A stretch of 6,399 nucleotides of DNA, from assembly GCA_023397045.1 (NCBI GenBank), contig JAEWUR010000191.1:1-6399 (forward strand), read 5' to 3'. A program made the translations under genes and the position numbers. Numbering within the stretch: the stretch's first letter is position 1; each line of letters begins with the position of its first letter. The notes beneath the pieces were generated by a model that was not told where the DNA came from, searched no databases, and worked only from the letters and a program-made list of their open reading frames with translations. This DNA is from Planctomycetota bacterium (lineage in GTDB: Bacteria; Planctomycetota; Planctomycetia; Pirellulales; Thermoguttaceae). This document shows, one piece after another, positions 1 through 6,206 of the stretch.

Positions 1-699
1 CTCGACGCCGTCGAGCGATTGCTGGATGGCCTGGGGAATTTCGGCCGCCCAATAATCCATATCGGCCCGGCGGAGCTTCTCCGCAGCCTCGTCGATCATG
101 GCATCCGTGATTTCGTGACCCTTCGCCGCCTCCAACAGCCGCTCATAGTCGTCGAGAACCGCGCCGACATGCTTGAACGCATCGCGGAGGAACCGCGCGT
201 TGTCGCCAAGATATTGCGTCGGAGAATTGATCTCATGCGCGATCCCGGCCGCAAGCTTGCCGATCGCCCTCATCTTCCCGGTCTGGACCAACTCACGTTC
301 CATCCGTTGTTTTTCGAGTAGCGTTTGCCGTTCCTGGATCACGCGGCGCACAACCCACGGCAACATGTGAATGAAGTTCCCTTCGGCATCCTTGACCAGA
401 TAATCGCTGACGCCCAGTTTCATCACTTCAACGGCGATCTTCTCGTCGCCGGTGCCCGTGACCATGATGATCGGCGGCAACGGCCCTCGCGCGCTCATCA
501 AGCGAATGACCTCCAGACCGCTGAGACCCGGCATCGTCTGATCGATGATGACCGCCGCATAATGCTGCGATCGGCTGTGCGCCAAACCGCTCACGCCGTC
601 CTGAGCGATATCGACCGTGTAGCCCTCCCGCTCCAGACATCGCCGGACTAGCCGCGATTGCGCCGCGTCGTCTTCCATATAGAGTATTCTGTCGGTCAC
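1..699 (-). CDS. REC-domain histidine kinase, partial (C-terminus beyond the left edge)
   Basis: The 233 visible residues show an N-terminal receiver domain followed by a histidine kinase dimerisation domain. The receiver has the acidic pocket E9/D10/D11, phosphoacceptor D53 in a DQTMPGLSGLE motif, T81 and K103. A helical linker (about 115-140) leads to the H-box AHEINSPTQYLGDN, with H155 as the likely autophosphorylation site. The ATP-binding domain should lie left of position 1, so kinase activity is inferred from the H-box alone. No membrane segment or sensor domain is seen, which suggests a cytoplasmic kinase modulated through its own receiver. The GTG start is chosen because the next in-frame ATG (residue 8) would remove the first strand of the receiver, and because GGAGGGG (707-713 complement) sits 7 nt upstream. 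The start overlaps the stop of the HD-GYP gene by 4 nt, so the pair is probably translationally coupled. Its target may be that regulator, but this is inference. Confidence 0.9.
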   Translation of the reverse strand, partial: MTDRILYMEDDAAQSRLVRRCLEREGYTVDIAQDGVSGLAHSRSQHYAAVIIDQTMPGLSGLEVIRLMSARGPLPPIIMVTGTGDEKIAVEVMKLGVSDYLVKDAEGNFIHMLPWVVRRVIQERQTLLEKQRMERELVQTGKMRAIGKLAAGIAHEINSPTQYLGDNARFLRDAFKHVGAVLDDYERLLEAAKGHEITDAMIDEAAEKLRRADMDYWAAEIPQAIQQSLDGVE

Positions 700-1844
700 G
701 CGAAAACCCCTCCAGGTTCGAGTACGGGAATGTCGTCGCCGAACTTGATCCGGGTCGCCCGGATTTCCGGCAACGATCGCACGAACGCCGCATGGACTCG
801 CGGGTCGAAATGGCGTCCGACCATCGACTCGATCACCGCCAACGCGTCGGCCTCAGGACGAGGAGGATGGTAAGGACGATTCGATGTCAACGCGTCGAAC
901 ACGTCGGCAATCGCCACGATCCGCGATTCCAACGGGATCGCCTCGCCGGCCAACTGTTGCGGATAACCGCCGCCGTCCCATTTTTCGTGATGCGTCAGCG
1001 CCACCGTCGCGGCCATGTCGAGCATCGGATCTCGATGCTCCATCGCGTCGGCCAATGTAACCGGTTCGTCGGCATACCAATCGAACAACGGTACGATCGA
1101 CTTCGACCGCTCGCGCAGAATGCGTTCGCCGATCCGGCAGTGCTGCTTCATAATCTCCCACTCGTCGGCGTCCAGGGCGCCCGGCTTCAACAGCACGCTG
1201 TCGGGAATCCCGATCTTCCCGATGTCGTGCAGGGGCGCCGCCAGCAGCAGCATTTCGAGAAACGACGCCGGCATTCCCATCGCCGCCGCAACGACGCGGC
1301 TGTAGCAGCCGACGCGAATCACATGATTGCCCGTGTCCTCGTCGCGATACTCGGCCGCCATGCGGAGCCGGCAGATGACGCTCATCCGCGATTGGGTAAT
1401 GTCGGCGACTTGATCCTGGACCCTTTCGGCAAGCTGCCGATTGCTCTGCCGCAGATCGTCTTCGTAGGACTTCTTCCGAAGAACGTTCCGCAATCGGGCA
1501 ACCAACTGCCGCGTGTCGATCGGCTTGCTCAAAAGATCATCGGCGCCCCGATCGAGCGATTCGCCTTTCAAACTGCGATCGTTCAGCCCCGTCAGCACGA
1601 CGACCGGCACATCCTTCGTGCGGTCGTTCGCGCGGATACGATCGAGCAATTCCAGACCGCCGATGCCCGGCATCTTGACGTCCGTCACCACCGCATCGTA
1701 AGCCGTTTCGAGCAGCGCTTCCCATGCTCGCTCCGGATGCCCCACGAAATCCATCGACCAATCGCCCGCGTGCGATCGCAATGCACGACGCAAAGCGTCC
1801 AGAACCGACTGATCGTCATCGACGAGGAGAATTCGTTTCTTCAT
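696..1844 (-). CDS. Response regulator with HD-GYP domain (probable cyclic-di-GMP phosphodiesterase)
   Basis: 382 residues. Residues 1-125 form a receiver domain with D9/D10/D11, phosphoacceptor D55 (TDVKMPGIGGLE), T85 and K107-P108. Residues 124-153 look like a charged coiled-coil linker. An HD-GYP domain follows, with E165...H174 (EYRDEDTGNH), the HDIGK motif at 206-210, H235, HHEKWDGGGYP at 285-295 and D314 (IADVFDALTS). These match the metal-binding and signature residues of RpfG-type enzymes, which hydrolyse cyclic di-GMP, so activity is plausible; the substrate is inferred from family. An unusually long segment separates the H235 helix from the HHE motif (about 245-277). The ATG at 1844 is preferred over one 27 codons upstream because MKKRILLVDDD is the normal receiver N-terminus. 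No strong Shine-Dalgarno precedes it. The gene is first in an operon with the downstream kinase, whose start overlaps its stop. It probably lowers cyclic di-GMP in response to a phosphorylation signal. Confidence 0.93.
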   Translation of the reverse strand: MKKRILLVDDDQSVLDALRRALRSHAGDWSMDFVGHPERAWEALLETAYDAVVTDVKMPGIGGLELLDRIRANDRTKDVPVVVLTGLNDRSLKGESLDRGADDLLSKPIDTRQLVARLRNVLRKKSYEDDLRQSNRQLAERVQDQVADITQSRMSVICRLRMAAEYRDEDTGNHVIRVGCYSRVVAAAMGMPASFLEMLLLAAPLHDIGKIGIPDSVLLKPGALDADEWEIMKQHCRIGERILRERSKSIVPLFDWYADEPVTLADAMEHRDPMLDMAATVALTHHEKWDGGGYPQQLAGEAIPLESRIVAIADVFDALTSNRPYHPPRPEADALAVIESMVGRHFDPRVHAAFVRSLPEIRATRIKFGDDIPVLEPGGVFA

Positions 1845-2031
1845 GGAATATCTCGGCGGAACCTCGCTCCAGCACAACAAGCCTATCTTATTTCGAGCGG
1901 TGAAACATTTTCCGCACCCCGCCATCGAGGGAAATATGGCAAGAAATCCGAAGGAAGAAGGTCAAGCTCCAACGATCTTTGGGCGAAAGTGATGAAGGAA
2001 GCCTGCTCGGGATGAAAAAAATCGACAGGCC

Positions 2032-2046
2032 GGGCGACCATCGCCC
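2032..2046. other. Perfect hairpin in the divergent intergenic region
   Basis: GGGCGA and TCGCCC form a perfect 6-bp inverted repeat with a 3-nt loop. It ends 27 nt before the acetyltransferase ATG. On the plus side it is preceded by a run of seven A (2015-2021), so on the minus strand the stem is followed, after about 10 nt, by seven T. That gap is too long for a classical terminator. It could be a leader structure of the acetyltransferase mRNA, an operator, or chance. The rest of 1845-2073 shows no gene and no clear promoter for either divergent unit. Confidence 0.35.
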
Positions 2047-2073
2047 TCCGGAAACGAACGCAAGGACCGTCCC

Positions 2074-2694
2074 ATGGATTTCTTGCGCCCAACCAAGCCC
2101 CCTCAATGCCTGCCGCGACGATTCGCCGGCAAGAATGGGACGCCTTTCAGGCTGGAATGGTTGCCCGCAACCCATCGTCAGCGACTGCTCGACATGTATC
2201 TCGCATTCCAGCCGCGGAACTGTTTCCAAGGACTTCCGCCAATCAAGGACGCCGTCTGCGTCCAATGGGTCGACGACATGCTGCACAACGGCATCAACAT
2301 GCTCGCCCTCGCCGAACCGTCCAAAACCATCGTCGGCCATACGGCGATGTTTCCAATCAATCCCCGGAAGTGCGAGATGCTGGTCGTCGTCTGTCCCGAA
2401 TGGCAAAACATGGGCATCGGCACCGAACTGGTGCAGTGTTGCATCGACGTCGCGGCCGAACTCGGCTTCGAGCGAATCTGGCTCCCGGTCGACGCCGCGA
2501 ATGTTCGCGCCCGACACGTCTACCGCAAATGCGGATTCGAATATGTTTCGAATCCGTTAGGACGCGAAATGGACATGGCCTGTCAGGTGCATGAACACGC
2601 CAAAAAACCAGCCGCAATGCCGCCGACGCCCCATTTCCCGACCGCCGGGCTGACCCAACCCGACGCGTCAAGCCCGACAATTCCATGCGTTTAG
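2074..2694 (+). CDS. GNAT family N-acetyltransferase
   Basis: 206 residues. The protein probably transfers an acetyl group from acetyl-CoA to an amine; the acceptor cannot be read from the sequence. The GNAT core spans about 25-168. Strand 4 (MLVVVCPEW, 102-110) leads into the acetyl-CoA pyrophosphate loop Q111-N-M-G114-I-G116. The late motif follows: strand ERIWLPVDAANVRARHVYRKCGFEYV (133-158), with N143, Y150 and G154-F155. The N-terminal DMYLAFQPRNCFQGLPP segment resembles GNATs that bear a MY..F.P stretch early in the fold. AAGGA (2062-2066) lies 7 nt before the ATG, supporting this start. After about residue 168 the chain becomes a low-complexity tail rich in Pro, Ala and Thr. It ends at a TAG inside the first unit of a tandem repeat, so the last ~38 residues may be an acquired extension. 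It stands alone, divergent from the signalling operon. Confidence 0.88.
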   Translation: MDFLRPTKPPQCLPRRFAGKNGTPFRLEWLPATHRQRLLDMYLAFQPRNCFQGLPPIKDAVCVQWVDDMLHNGINMLALAEPSKTIVGHTAMFPINPRKCEMLVVVCPEWQNMGIGTELVQCCIDVAAELGFERIWLPVDAANVRARHVYRKCGFEYVSNPLGREMDMACQVHEHAKKPAAMPPTPHFPTAGLTQPDASSPTIPCV

Positions 2695-2762
2695 CGGCCG
2701 TTCGCACGTCCATGCGTTTAGCGGCCCCCGGCTCGTCCATGCGTTTAGCGGCCGCCGGCACG
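2682..2762. repeat. Three 27-bp tandem repeat units with an 18-bp invariant core
   Basis: The core tccatgcgtttagcggcc begins at 2682, 2709 and 2736, giving an exact 27-bp period. The 9 bases between cores vary but each set ends in cg: gttcgcacg, cccggctcg, gccggcacg. The TAG in the first core (2692-2694) is the stop codon of the acetyltransferase. Because 27 is divisible by 3, all three cores carry a TAG in that frame. No gene in the array is convincing. It may be a member of a dispersed genomic repeat family, but only the local array is visible here. Confidence 0.9.
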
Positions 2763-2808
2763 GCGGCCCAGTCTCAGGGCCAACGTCACTGCACCCGATT
2801 CGCTCCCG

Positions 2809-2836
2809 TTGTCGTCAGCCCAGGTTCTGCTATCAT
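2809..2836 (+). promoter_or_regulatory. Candidate sigma70-type promoter for the ABC permease gene
   Basis: TTGTCG (2809-2814) and TATCAT (2831-2836) are separated by 16 nt, matching the TTGACA/TATAAT consensus at 4 and 5 of 6 positions. Transcription would begin near 2843, leaving a leader of about 30 nt before the proposed TTG start at 2872. Planctomycete promoters are poorly defined and the match is by eye only. Confidence 0.45.
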
Positions 2837-2871
2837 ACGAATAGCGTTTTGACGTCGACTACCGTCCATTT

Positions 2872-4662
2872 TTGCGATCCACCGCCTTGCTGATCGGACC
2901 CGTCTTCACACGCGAACTCGCCATCGCACCACGACAGCCCCGGCTGTATGTGTTGCGAACGGCGTACGCGCTGGGATTGTTGGTCCTGATGTGTACGGCT
3001 TGGCTGGTCCTGACCGGGACGCAACTGGTCCGCGATGTCGGCGACCTCGCGCGTTTCGGCGCGGTCCTCTTTCAGATTCTTGCTCCCCTCCAACTGGCGC
3101 TCGCCGCGTTTTTCGCGGCACTGCTGGCCGCCAGCGAAGTCGCGCACGAAAAAGACCGCCGCACGTTAATCCTTCTCTTGTTGACAAGCCTTTCCAACGC
3201 GGAGTTGGTCCTCGGCAAGTTGTTGGCCAGCTTGCTCGGCGTTTTTGTCGCTCTGATCGCCGCACTGCCCGTCTTCATGCTCGCCGCGCTGCTCGGCGGC
3301 GTTTCCTATGGGCAGATCGCGCGAGTCACCGCCGTCACCTTCACCACGGTCCTTTGCTGCGGCAGCCTCGGTTCGCTTTTCGCCCTGTGGCGCGAGAAAA
3401 GTTTCCAAGCGCTCGCGATGACTGTTCTTTTTCTCGTCCTGTGGCTCGCCCTGGGCGAGATCGTGGCCTCCGGCGTCGTTGGCGTAAGCTTCGACGTGGG
3501 CCTCGACGCCGAGCGATTGTCCTGCCACGCACTGGCAGCCAGCATCAGCCCGTGGCAAGCCATCCTCGACGCCACGCGGCCGTATGTCGACGCGCAGCCG
3601 GCCCTGGGACCCTTCGGCACGCCCGTACATCTCTATATCGCCGCCTCGCTCGTGTTCGCCTTCCTGCTGAACGGCTTCGCCATCGGCATGGTTCGCATCT
3701 GGAACCCGTCGCGCACCGCGGGCGATGAACGCCAACCTGAACGCCCGGCACAAGAATCGTCGGCCACATCGCTCGCCGGCGCCGGGCTCGCCTCTCGTCG
3801 GGTCTGGGACAACCCCGTCGTCTGGCGCGAAATCCGCACCTGGGCCTACGGCCGGAAGATAATCGCGATGCGATTGGCGTACCTGCTGTTTTTCGGCCTG
3901 GCCGCGGCCAGCCTGTACTGGACCGCAGCGAGCGGCGCCGCGGTCTCGCAAAGCTCCGTCGCCCTGGCGGTGGGTCCGCTGCTGTTGCTCAGCCTTGTAC
4001 TGGTCAACGCCCAGGCCGTCACGTCGCTAACCAGCGAACGCGACGCCCACGCTCTGGACCTACTGCTGGTGACCGATCTGACGCCGAAAGAAATCGTCTA
4101 CGGCAAACTCGGCGGCGTGTTCTATAACACGAAAGAGATGGTCCTGCTGCCCTTGCTGCTCTGCGCCGGCCTGTGGTCGTTCGGTCTGCTCAGCGGGGAG
4201 AATCTGCTTTACCTGCTGGGCGCTCTGGCCATCCTCTACGCATTCACCGCAACGGTCGGCCTGCATGCCGGAATGACCTATGCGAACTCCGGCATCGCGG
4301 TGGCCACCAGCCTCGGAACGGTCTTCTTCCTGTTCGTGGGCGTTGCCGTCTGCATGCGAATCATGATGGCCTTCAGCGGATCGTTCCAGGCGCAATTCCT
4401 GCCGTTTTTCGCCTTCATGATCTTCGGCGGGGCAGGGCTCTACGCCGTGCTCGGCATGCGAAATCCGTCAACCGCGATCGGCGTCGCCTCGTTCGTCTGC
4501 CCGTTCGCTACCTTCTACGCGATCACAAGCTATCTGCTGGGCTCGACGCTCGCGGTCTTCCTCGTGACGGCCGCCGCCTACGGATTCACGACTGCCGCCA
4601 TGCTGATTCCGGCCATCTACGAATTTGACGTCGCCACCGGCCGGACAACCACGGAAGAATGA
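2872..4662 (+). CDS. ABC-2 type transporter permease, two-module
   Basis: 596 residues, predicted integral membrane protein and permease part of an ABC exporter; the substrate is unknown. It has about 12-14 hydrophobic segments, for example near 29-49, 66-88, 118-142, 150-172, 180-205, 255-275, 331-350, 363-384, 420-466, 478-500, 507-527 and 534-582. Two halves share motifs. FTREL (12-16) before the first segment matches VWREI (317-321). EKDRRTLILLLLTSLSNAEL (93-112), followed by VLGKLL, matches ERDAHALDLLLVTDLTPKEI (389-408), followed by VYGKL. A hydrophilic linker (about 279-312) joins them. The start is probably TTG: an in-frame TAG lies at 2842-2844, no ATG or GTG occurs between it and the first membrane segment, and starting here keeps the full N-terminus. 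No clear Shine-Dalgarno precedes it. No ATPase gene lies on either side in this window, so its partner must be encoded elsewhere. Family identification is firm; the start is less so. Confidence 0.87.
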   Translation: MRSTALLIGPVFTRELAIAPRQPRLYVLRTAYALGLLVLMCTAWLVLTGTQLVRDVGDLARFGAVLFQILAPLQLALAAFFAALLAASEVAHEKDRRTLILLLLTSLSNAELVLGKLLASLLGVFVALIAALPVFMLAALLGGVSYGQIARVTAVTFTTVLCCGSLGSLFALWREKSFQALAMTVLFLVLWLALGEIVASGVVGVSFDVGLDAERLSCHALAASISPWQAILDATRPYVDAQPALGPFGTPVHLYIAASLVFAFLLNGFAIGMVRIWNPSRTAGDERQPERPAQESSATSLAGAGLASRRVWDNPVVWREIRTWAYGRKIIAMRLAYLLFFGLAAASLYWTAASGAAVSQSSVALAVGPLLLLSLVLVNAQAVTSLTSERDAHALDLLLVTDLTPKEIVYGKLGGVFYNTKEMVLLPLLLCAGLWSFGLLSGENLLYLLGALAILYAFTATVGLHAGMTYANSGIAVATSLGTVFFLFVGVAVCMRIMMAFSGSFQAQFLPFFAFMIFGGAGLYAVLGMRNPSTAIGVASFVCPFATFYAITSYLLGSTLAVFLVTAAAYGFTTAAMLIPAIYEFDVATGRTTTEE

Positions 4663-4671
4663 ACCCCCCGG

Positions 4672-4692
4672 GCCCCGACCAGGGAGCTTTTT
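4672..4692 (+). terminator. Weak candidate rho-independent terminator after the permease gene
   Basis: GCCCC (4672-4676) can pair with GGAGC (4683-4687) around a 6-nt loop with one internal C-A mismatch. Five T (4688-4692) follow. It begins 10 nt after the permease stop, between two convergent genes, where a terminator is expected. The stem is short and imperfect. Confidence 0.3.
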
Positions 4693-4726
4693 CAAATGCC
4701 ACGTTGCCGGTCGACCGTTCGCGCGG

Positions 4727-4987
4727 CTATCGATGGAAGCCCAACGACTTGATCACCGACAGCATTTCCTCGAACGTGATGAAACGGCGGCGGTGCAGCA
4801 GCTTATACTGATCGATCGCCTGGGCCAACTCCGCGGCCTCCGGCGACAGCCCTTCGTGCGAATTGGCGAACTGCCTGCGCTCACAAACCGGCATCCGCTC
4901 GACGGCTACCGGATTCCGCCGATCATAGAACGGGATGGGTGCAACGCCCGGCGACTCGACGCCAGAAGTATCAACAGCTTGCGACAT
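4727..4987 (-). CDS. Small conserved hypothetical protein, planctomycete type
   Basis: 86 residues, soluble, with no signal peptide or membrane segment. The N-terminal ~40 residues look flexible (SGVESPGVAPIPFYDRRNPVAVERMP). They are followed by ERRQFANSHEGLSPEAAELAQAIDQYKLLHRRRFITFEEMLSVIKSLGFHR. The second half should form helices: one from SPEAAELAQAIDQYKLLH, then a basic turn HRRRFI and a helix FEEMLSVIKSLG. I recognise this layout (ERRQF..S...LS..A.ELA.AID.YKL.HRRRFIT.EEML.V...LG) from small proteins of unknown function in planctomycetes. That is memory, not a search. Coding is supported by a strong AAGGAG (4996-5001 complement) 8 nt before the ATG. It appears to be a single gene with its own leader, convergent with the permease gene. 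The helix-turn-helix-like spacing and basic patch could suit nucleic-acid or protein binding, but function is unknown. Confidence 0.82.
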   Translation of the reverse strand: MSQAVDTSGVESPGVAPIPFYDRRNPVAVERMPVCERRQFANSHEGLSPEAAELAQAIDQYKLLHRRRFITFEEMLSVIKSLGFHR

Positions 4988-5015
4988 TCCTTACACTCCT
5001 TAATGGACGCACTTT

Positions 5016-5032
5016 CCTCGCAGTGAGCGAGG
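5016..5032 (-). promoter_or_regulatory. GC-rich hairpin in the leader of the small protein gene
   Basis: CCTCGC and GCGAGG form a perfect 6-bp stem with a 5-nt loop. The near edge lies 14 nt upstream of the Shine-Dalgarno and 28 nt upstream of the ATG of the minus-strand small gene. Read on the plus strand, the stem is followed by a pyrimidine tract (ttctctctttctt), so it could instead stop plus-strand read-through. The structure is clear; its role is not. Confidence 0.4.
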
Positions 5033-5114
5033 TTCTCTCTTTCTTAATCTTAGCTTGAAAAACAGACCGTGATGGTACGCCTCGCTTCGCGTGGAATTAT
5101 TCCGCTACTTCCCT

Positions 5115-5138
5115 TTCGGCAATGCGCAAGCCGCCGAA
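5115..5138. other. Inverted repeat between the small gene and the TPR gene
   Basis: TTCGGC (5115-5120) and GCCGAA (5133-5138) form 6-bp arms around a 12-nt loop that contains the palindrome TGCGCA. No T-run directly follows on either strand, so it is not a typical terminator. The surrounding gap (4988-5258) has no supportable gene. Confidence 0.25.
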
Positions 5139-5258
5139 TGAGCGGTCCTTTTTCGCCGACGCCTGGATGCGACGATTGTGCTCGCTGCAACGGGGCAGCC
5201 TATGCCTTTTGCGCGGATTGAGCCGGTTGTTTCAACAAACGAGCTTTCACTAGGCAGG

Positions 5259-6152
5259 CTATCGAAAAGCGGCGGCCGGTCGCTGCGCAACCTCGATCCG
5301 TTCGAGCAACTCACGCGACGGCCCATGCGTTGGATCCAACGCCAATGCCTGCCGCGTTGCCTCGGCCGCGGTGACCGGCCGGCCCGCAAGCAACTCCGCT
5401 TGCCCTAGCTGGCAATACGCCTCGGCGACCGGCTTTCCCCGGGCGATCGCCATCGAGAAATTCTTCGCGCCATCGTCAAATCGCCCCAGCGCCATGTACG
5501 CGAGGCCCATATCGTAGAAGACCTCCGGCGGTTCCTCGCCCAGCGAATACGTCTCGGCCAGCGTCTGCAACGTCTGCAGCGACCGGTCGGGCTGGTCGAG
5601 TTGCCGATACAGGTCGGCTATCTCCCGAAGAATCGCTCGATCGTTCGGCGCATAGCCCAAGGCCCTGAGGTCGTCGGTCAACGCCTCGCGCGGCTGCCCG
5701 AGCGCACGACGCACGCCACCACGAATCGCCCAGGCGTCGGCCAACTTCGGATCCAACTGGATCGCCCGTTCCACATCCTGCCATGCCAACTCCGGCTGGC
5801 CGCATGCCAATCGCATCTCAGCCAACCGAGTCCAAAGCGTGGCATCTTCGGCCAACAACTGGCCCGCCGATTCCAACTGGGCAATCGCTTCCTGGCGTGC
5901 CCCGCGCCGCCAAAGCGATTCGGCATAACGCCGCCGGGCTTCGGCGTCGACCGGACAGACCTCGACGGCCTTCGACAGCAACGTCTCGGCCTTCGACTGG
6001 TCCCCACGATCCAACGCGGCCATCCCCTGCTGCGACAGGCGGCGGCAGTCGGCCAACGATTGCGGCACCGGGCCCTCGCGACCTGGCAACTGACACCCCG
6101 GCGTCAATAATGACACGATGATCGGCAGCAGCACGACCGGCCGGAAACGCAT
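5259..6152 (-). CDS. Probable TPR-repeat lipoprotein
   Basis: 297 residues. The N-terminus MRFRPVVLLPIIVSLLTPGC is a short basic and hydrophobic export signal ending at C20, the likely lipidated cysteine. The lipobox (LTPGC) is imperfect, with T at -3 and P at -2, so lipidation is probable rather than certain. The remainder is built of about six to seven tetratricopeptide-like repeats at roughly 36-67, 70-101, 104-135, 138-169, 172-203, 209-240 and 243-274. Typical signatures include AWQDVERAIQLDPKLADAWA and AEATRQALALDP. Such proteins usually act as scaffolds for protein-protein contacts, here probably at a membrane facing the periplasm; no partner is indicated. The frame stays open upstream to an ATG at 6383, but that extension would run through a REP-like palindrome and bury the signal peptide, so 6152 is chosen. 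No strong Shine-Dalgarno precedes it. The TAG stop is followed in the same frame by more stops (5250-5252, 5247-5249). Confidence 0.88.
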   Translation of the reverse strand: MRFRPVVLLPIIVSLLTPGCQLPGREGPVPQSLADCRRLSQQGMAALDRGDQSKAETLLSKAVEVCPVDAEARRRYAESLWRRGARQEAIAQLESAGQLLAEDATLWTRLAEMRLACGQPELAWQDVERAIQLDPKLADAWAIRGGVRRALGQPREALTDDLRALGYAPNDRAILREIADLYRQLDQPDRSLQTLQTLAETYSLGEEPPEVFYDMGLAYMALGRFDDGAKNFSMAIARGKPVAEAYCQLGQAELLAGRPVTAAEATRQALALDPTHGPSRELLERIEVAQRPAAAFR

Positions 6153-6180
6153 CGAGAGTCCGTCCGCCTTCAGTATCTCC

Positions 6181-6206
6181 CCTCTACCGCCTGCGGGAGA
6201 GGGGCA
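6181..6206. repeat. REP-like extragenic palindrome
   Basis: CCCCTCT-a-CCGC pairs with GCGG-g-AGAGGGG around a 2-nt loop: 7 plus 4 base pairs with one mismatch. It is followed by caggggg and tgagggc (to about 6218). Elements of the form CCCTCACCCC...CCTCTCCCGC...GCGGGAGAGG are widespread dispersed repeats in bacterial genomes, and their chance translation reads LTPCPSPAGGRGE, as seen on the minus strand here. It sits 29 nt upstream of the TPR gene start and so may lie in its leader. Confidence 0.75.

Noticed and set aside
1845..1925. 27-codon N-terminal extension of the HD-GYP protein
   Set aside because: Receiver domains normally begin a few residues before the DDD pocket. The extension is not protein-like and MKKRILLVDDD at 1844 fits.
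792..2015. Long plus-strand open frame of about 400 codons opposite the HD-GYP gene
   Set aside because: Its translation is Arg-, His- and Gln-rich with no family motif. It mirrors the codon bias of the well-supported minus-strand HD-GYP gene, so it is an antisense shadow.
2357..2761. Minus-strand open frame whose start reads through the tandem repeats (repeated AAKRM)
   Set aside because: It is the translation of the repeat array followed by the antisense of the GNAT gene, with no ribosome site or recognisable domain.
2682..2762. CRISPR array
   Set aside because: The repeat core is only 18 bp, the variable parts are 9 bp, there are three units and no cas gene. The geometry is that of a tandem repeat.
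3166..3951. Minus-strand open frame of about 260 codons opposite the permease gene
   Set aside because: Low-complexity Arg/Gly/Glu/Gln composition with no motif, lying fully antisense to a gene with clear membrane segments and duplicated motifs.
5097..5231. Open minus-strand stretch downstream of the TPR gene ending ...KDRSFGGLRIAEREVAE
   Set aside because: About 42 codons, strongly basic, without an ATG, GTG or TTG start and separated from the TPR gene by several stops. It could be a decayed remnant, but nothing identifies it.
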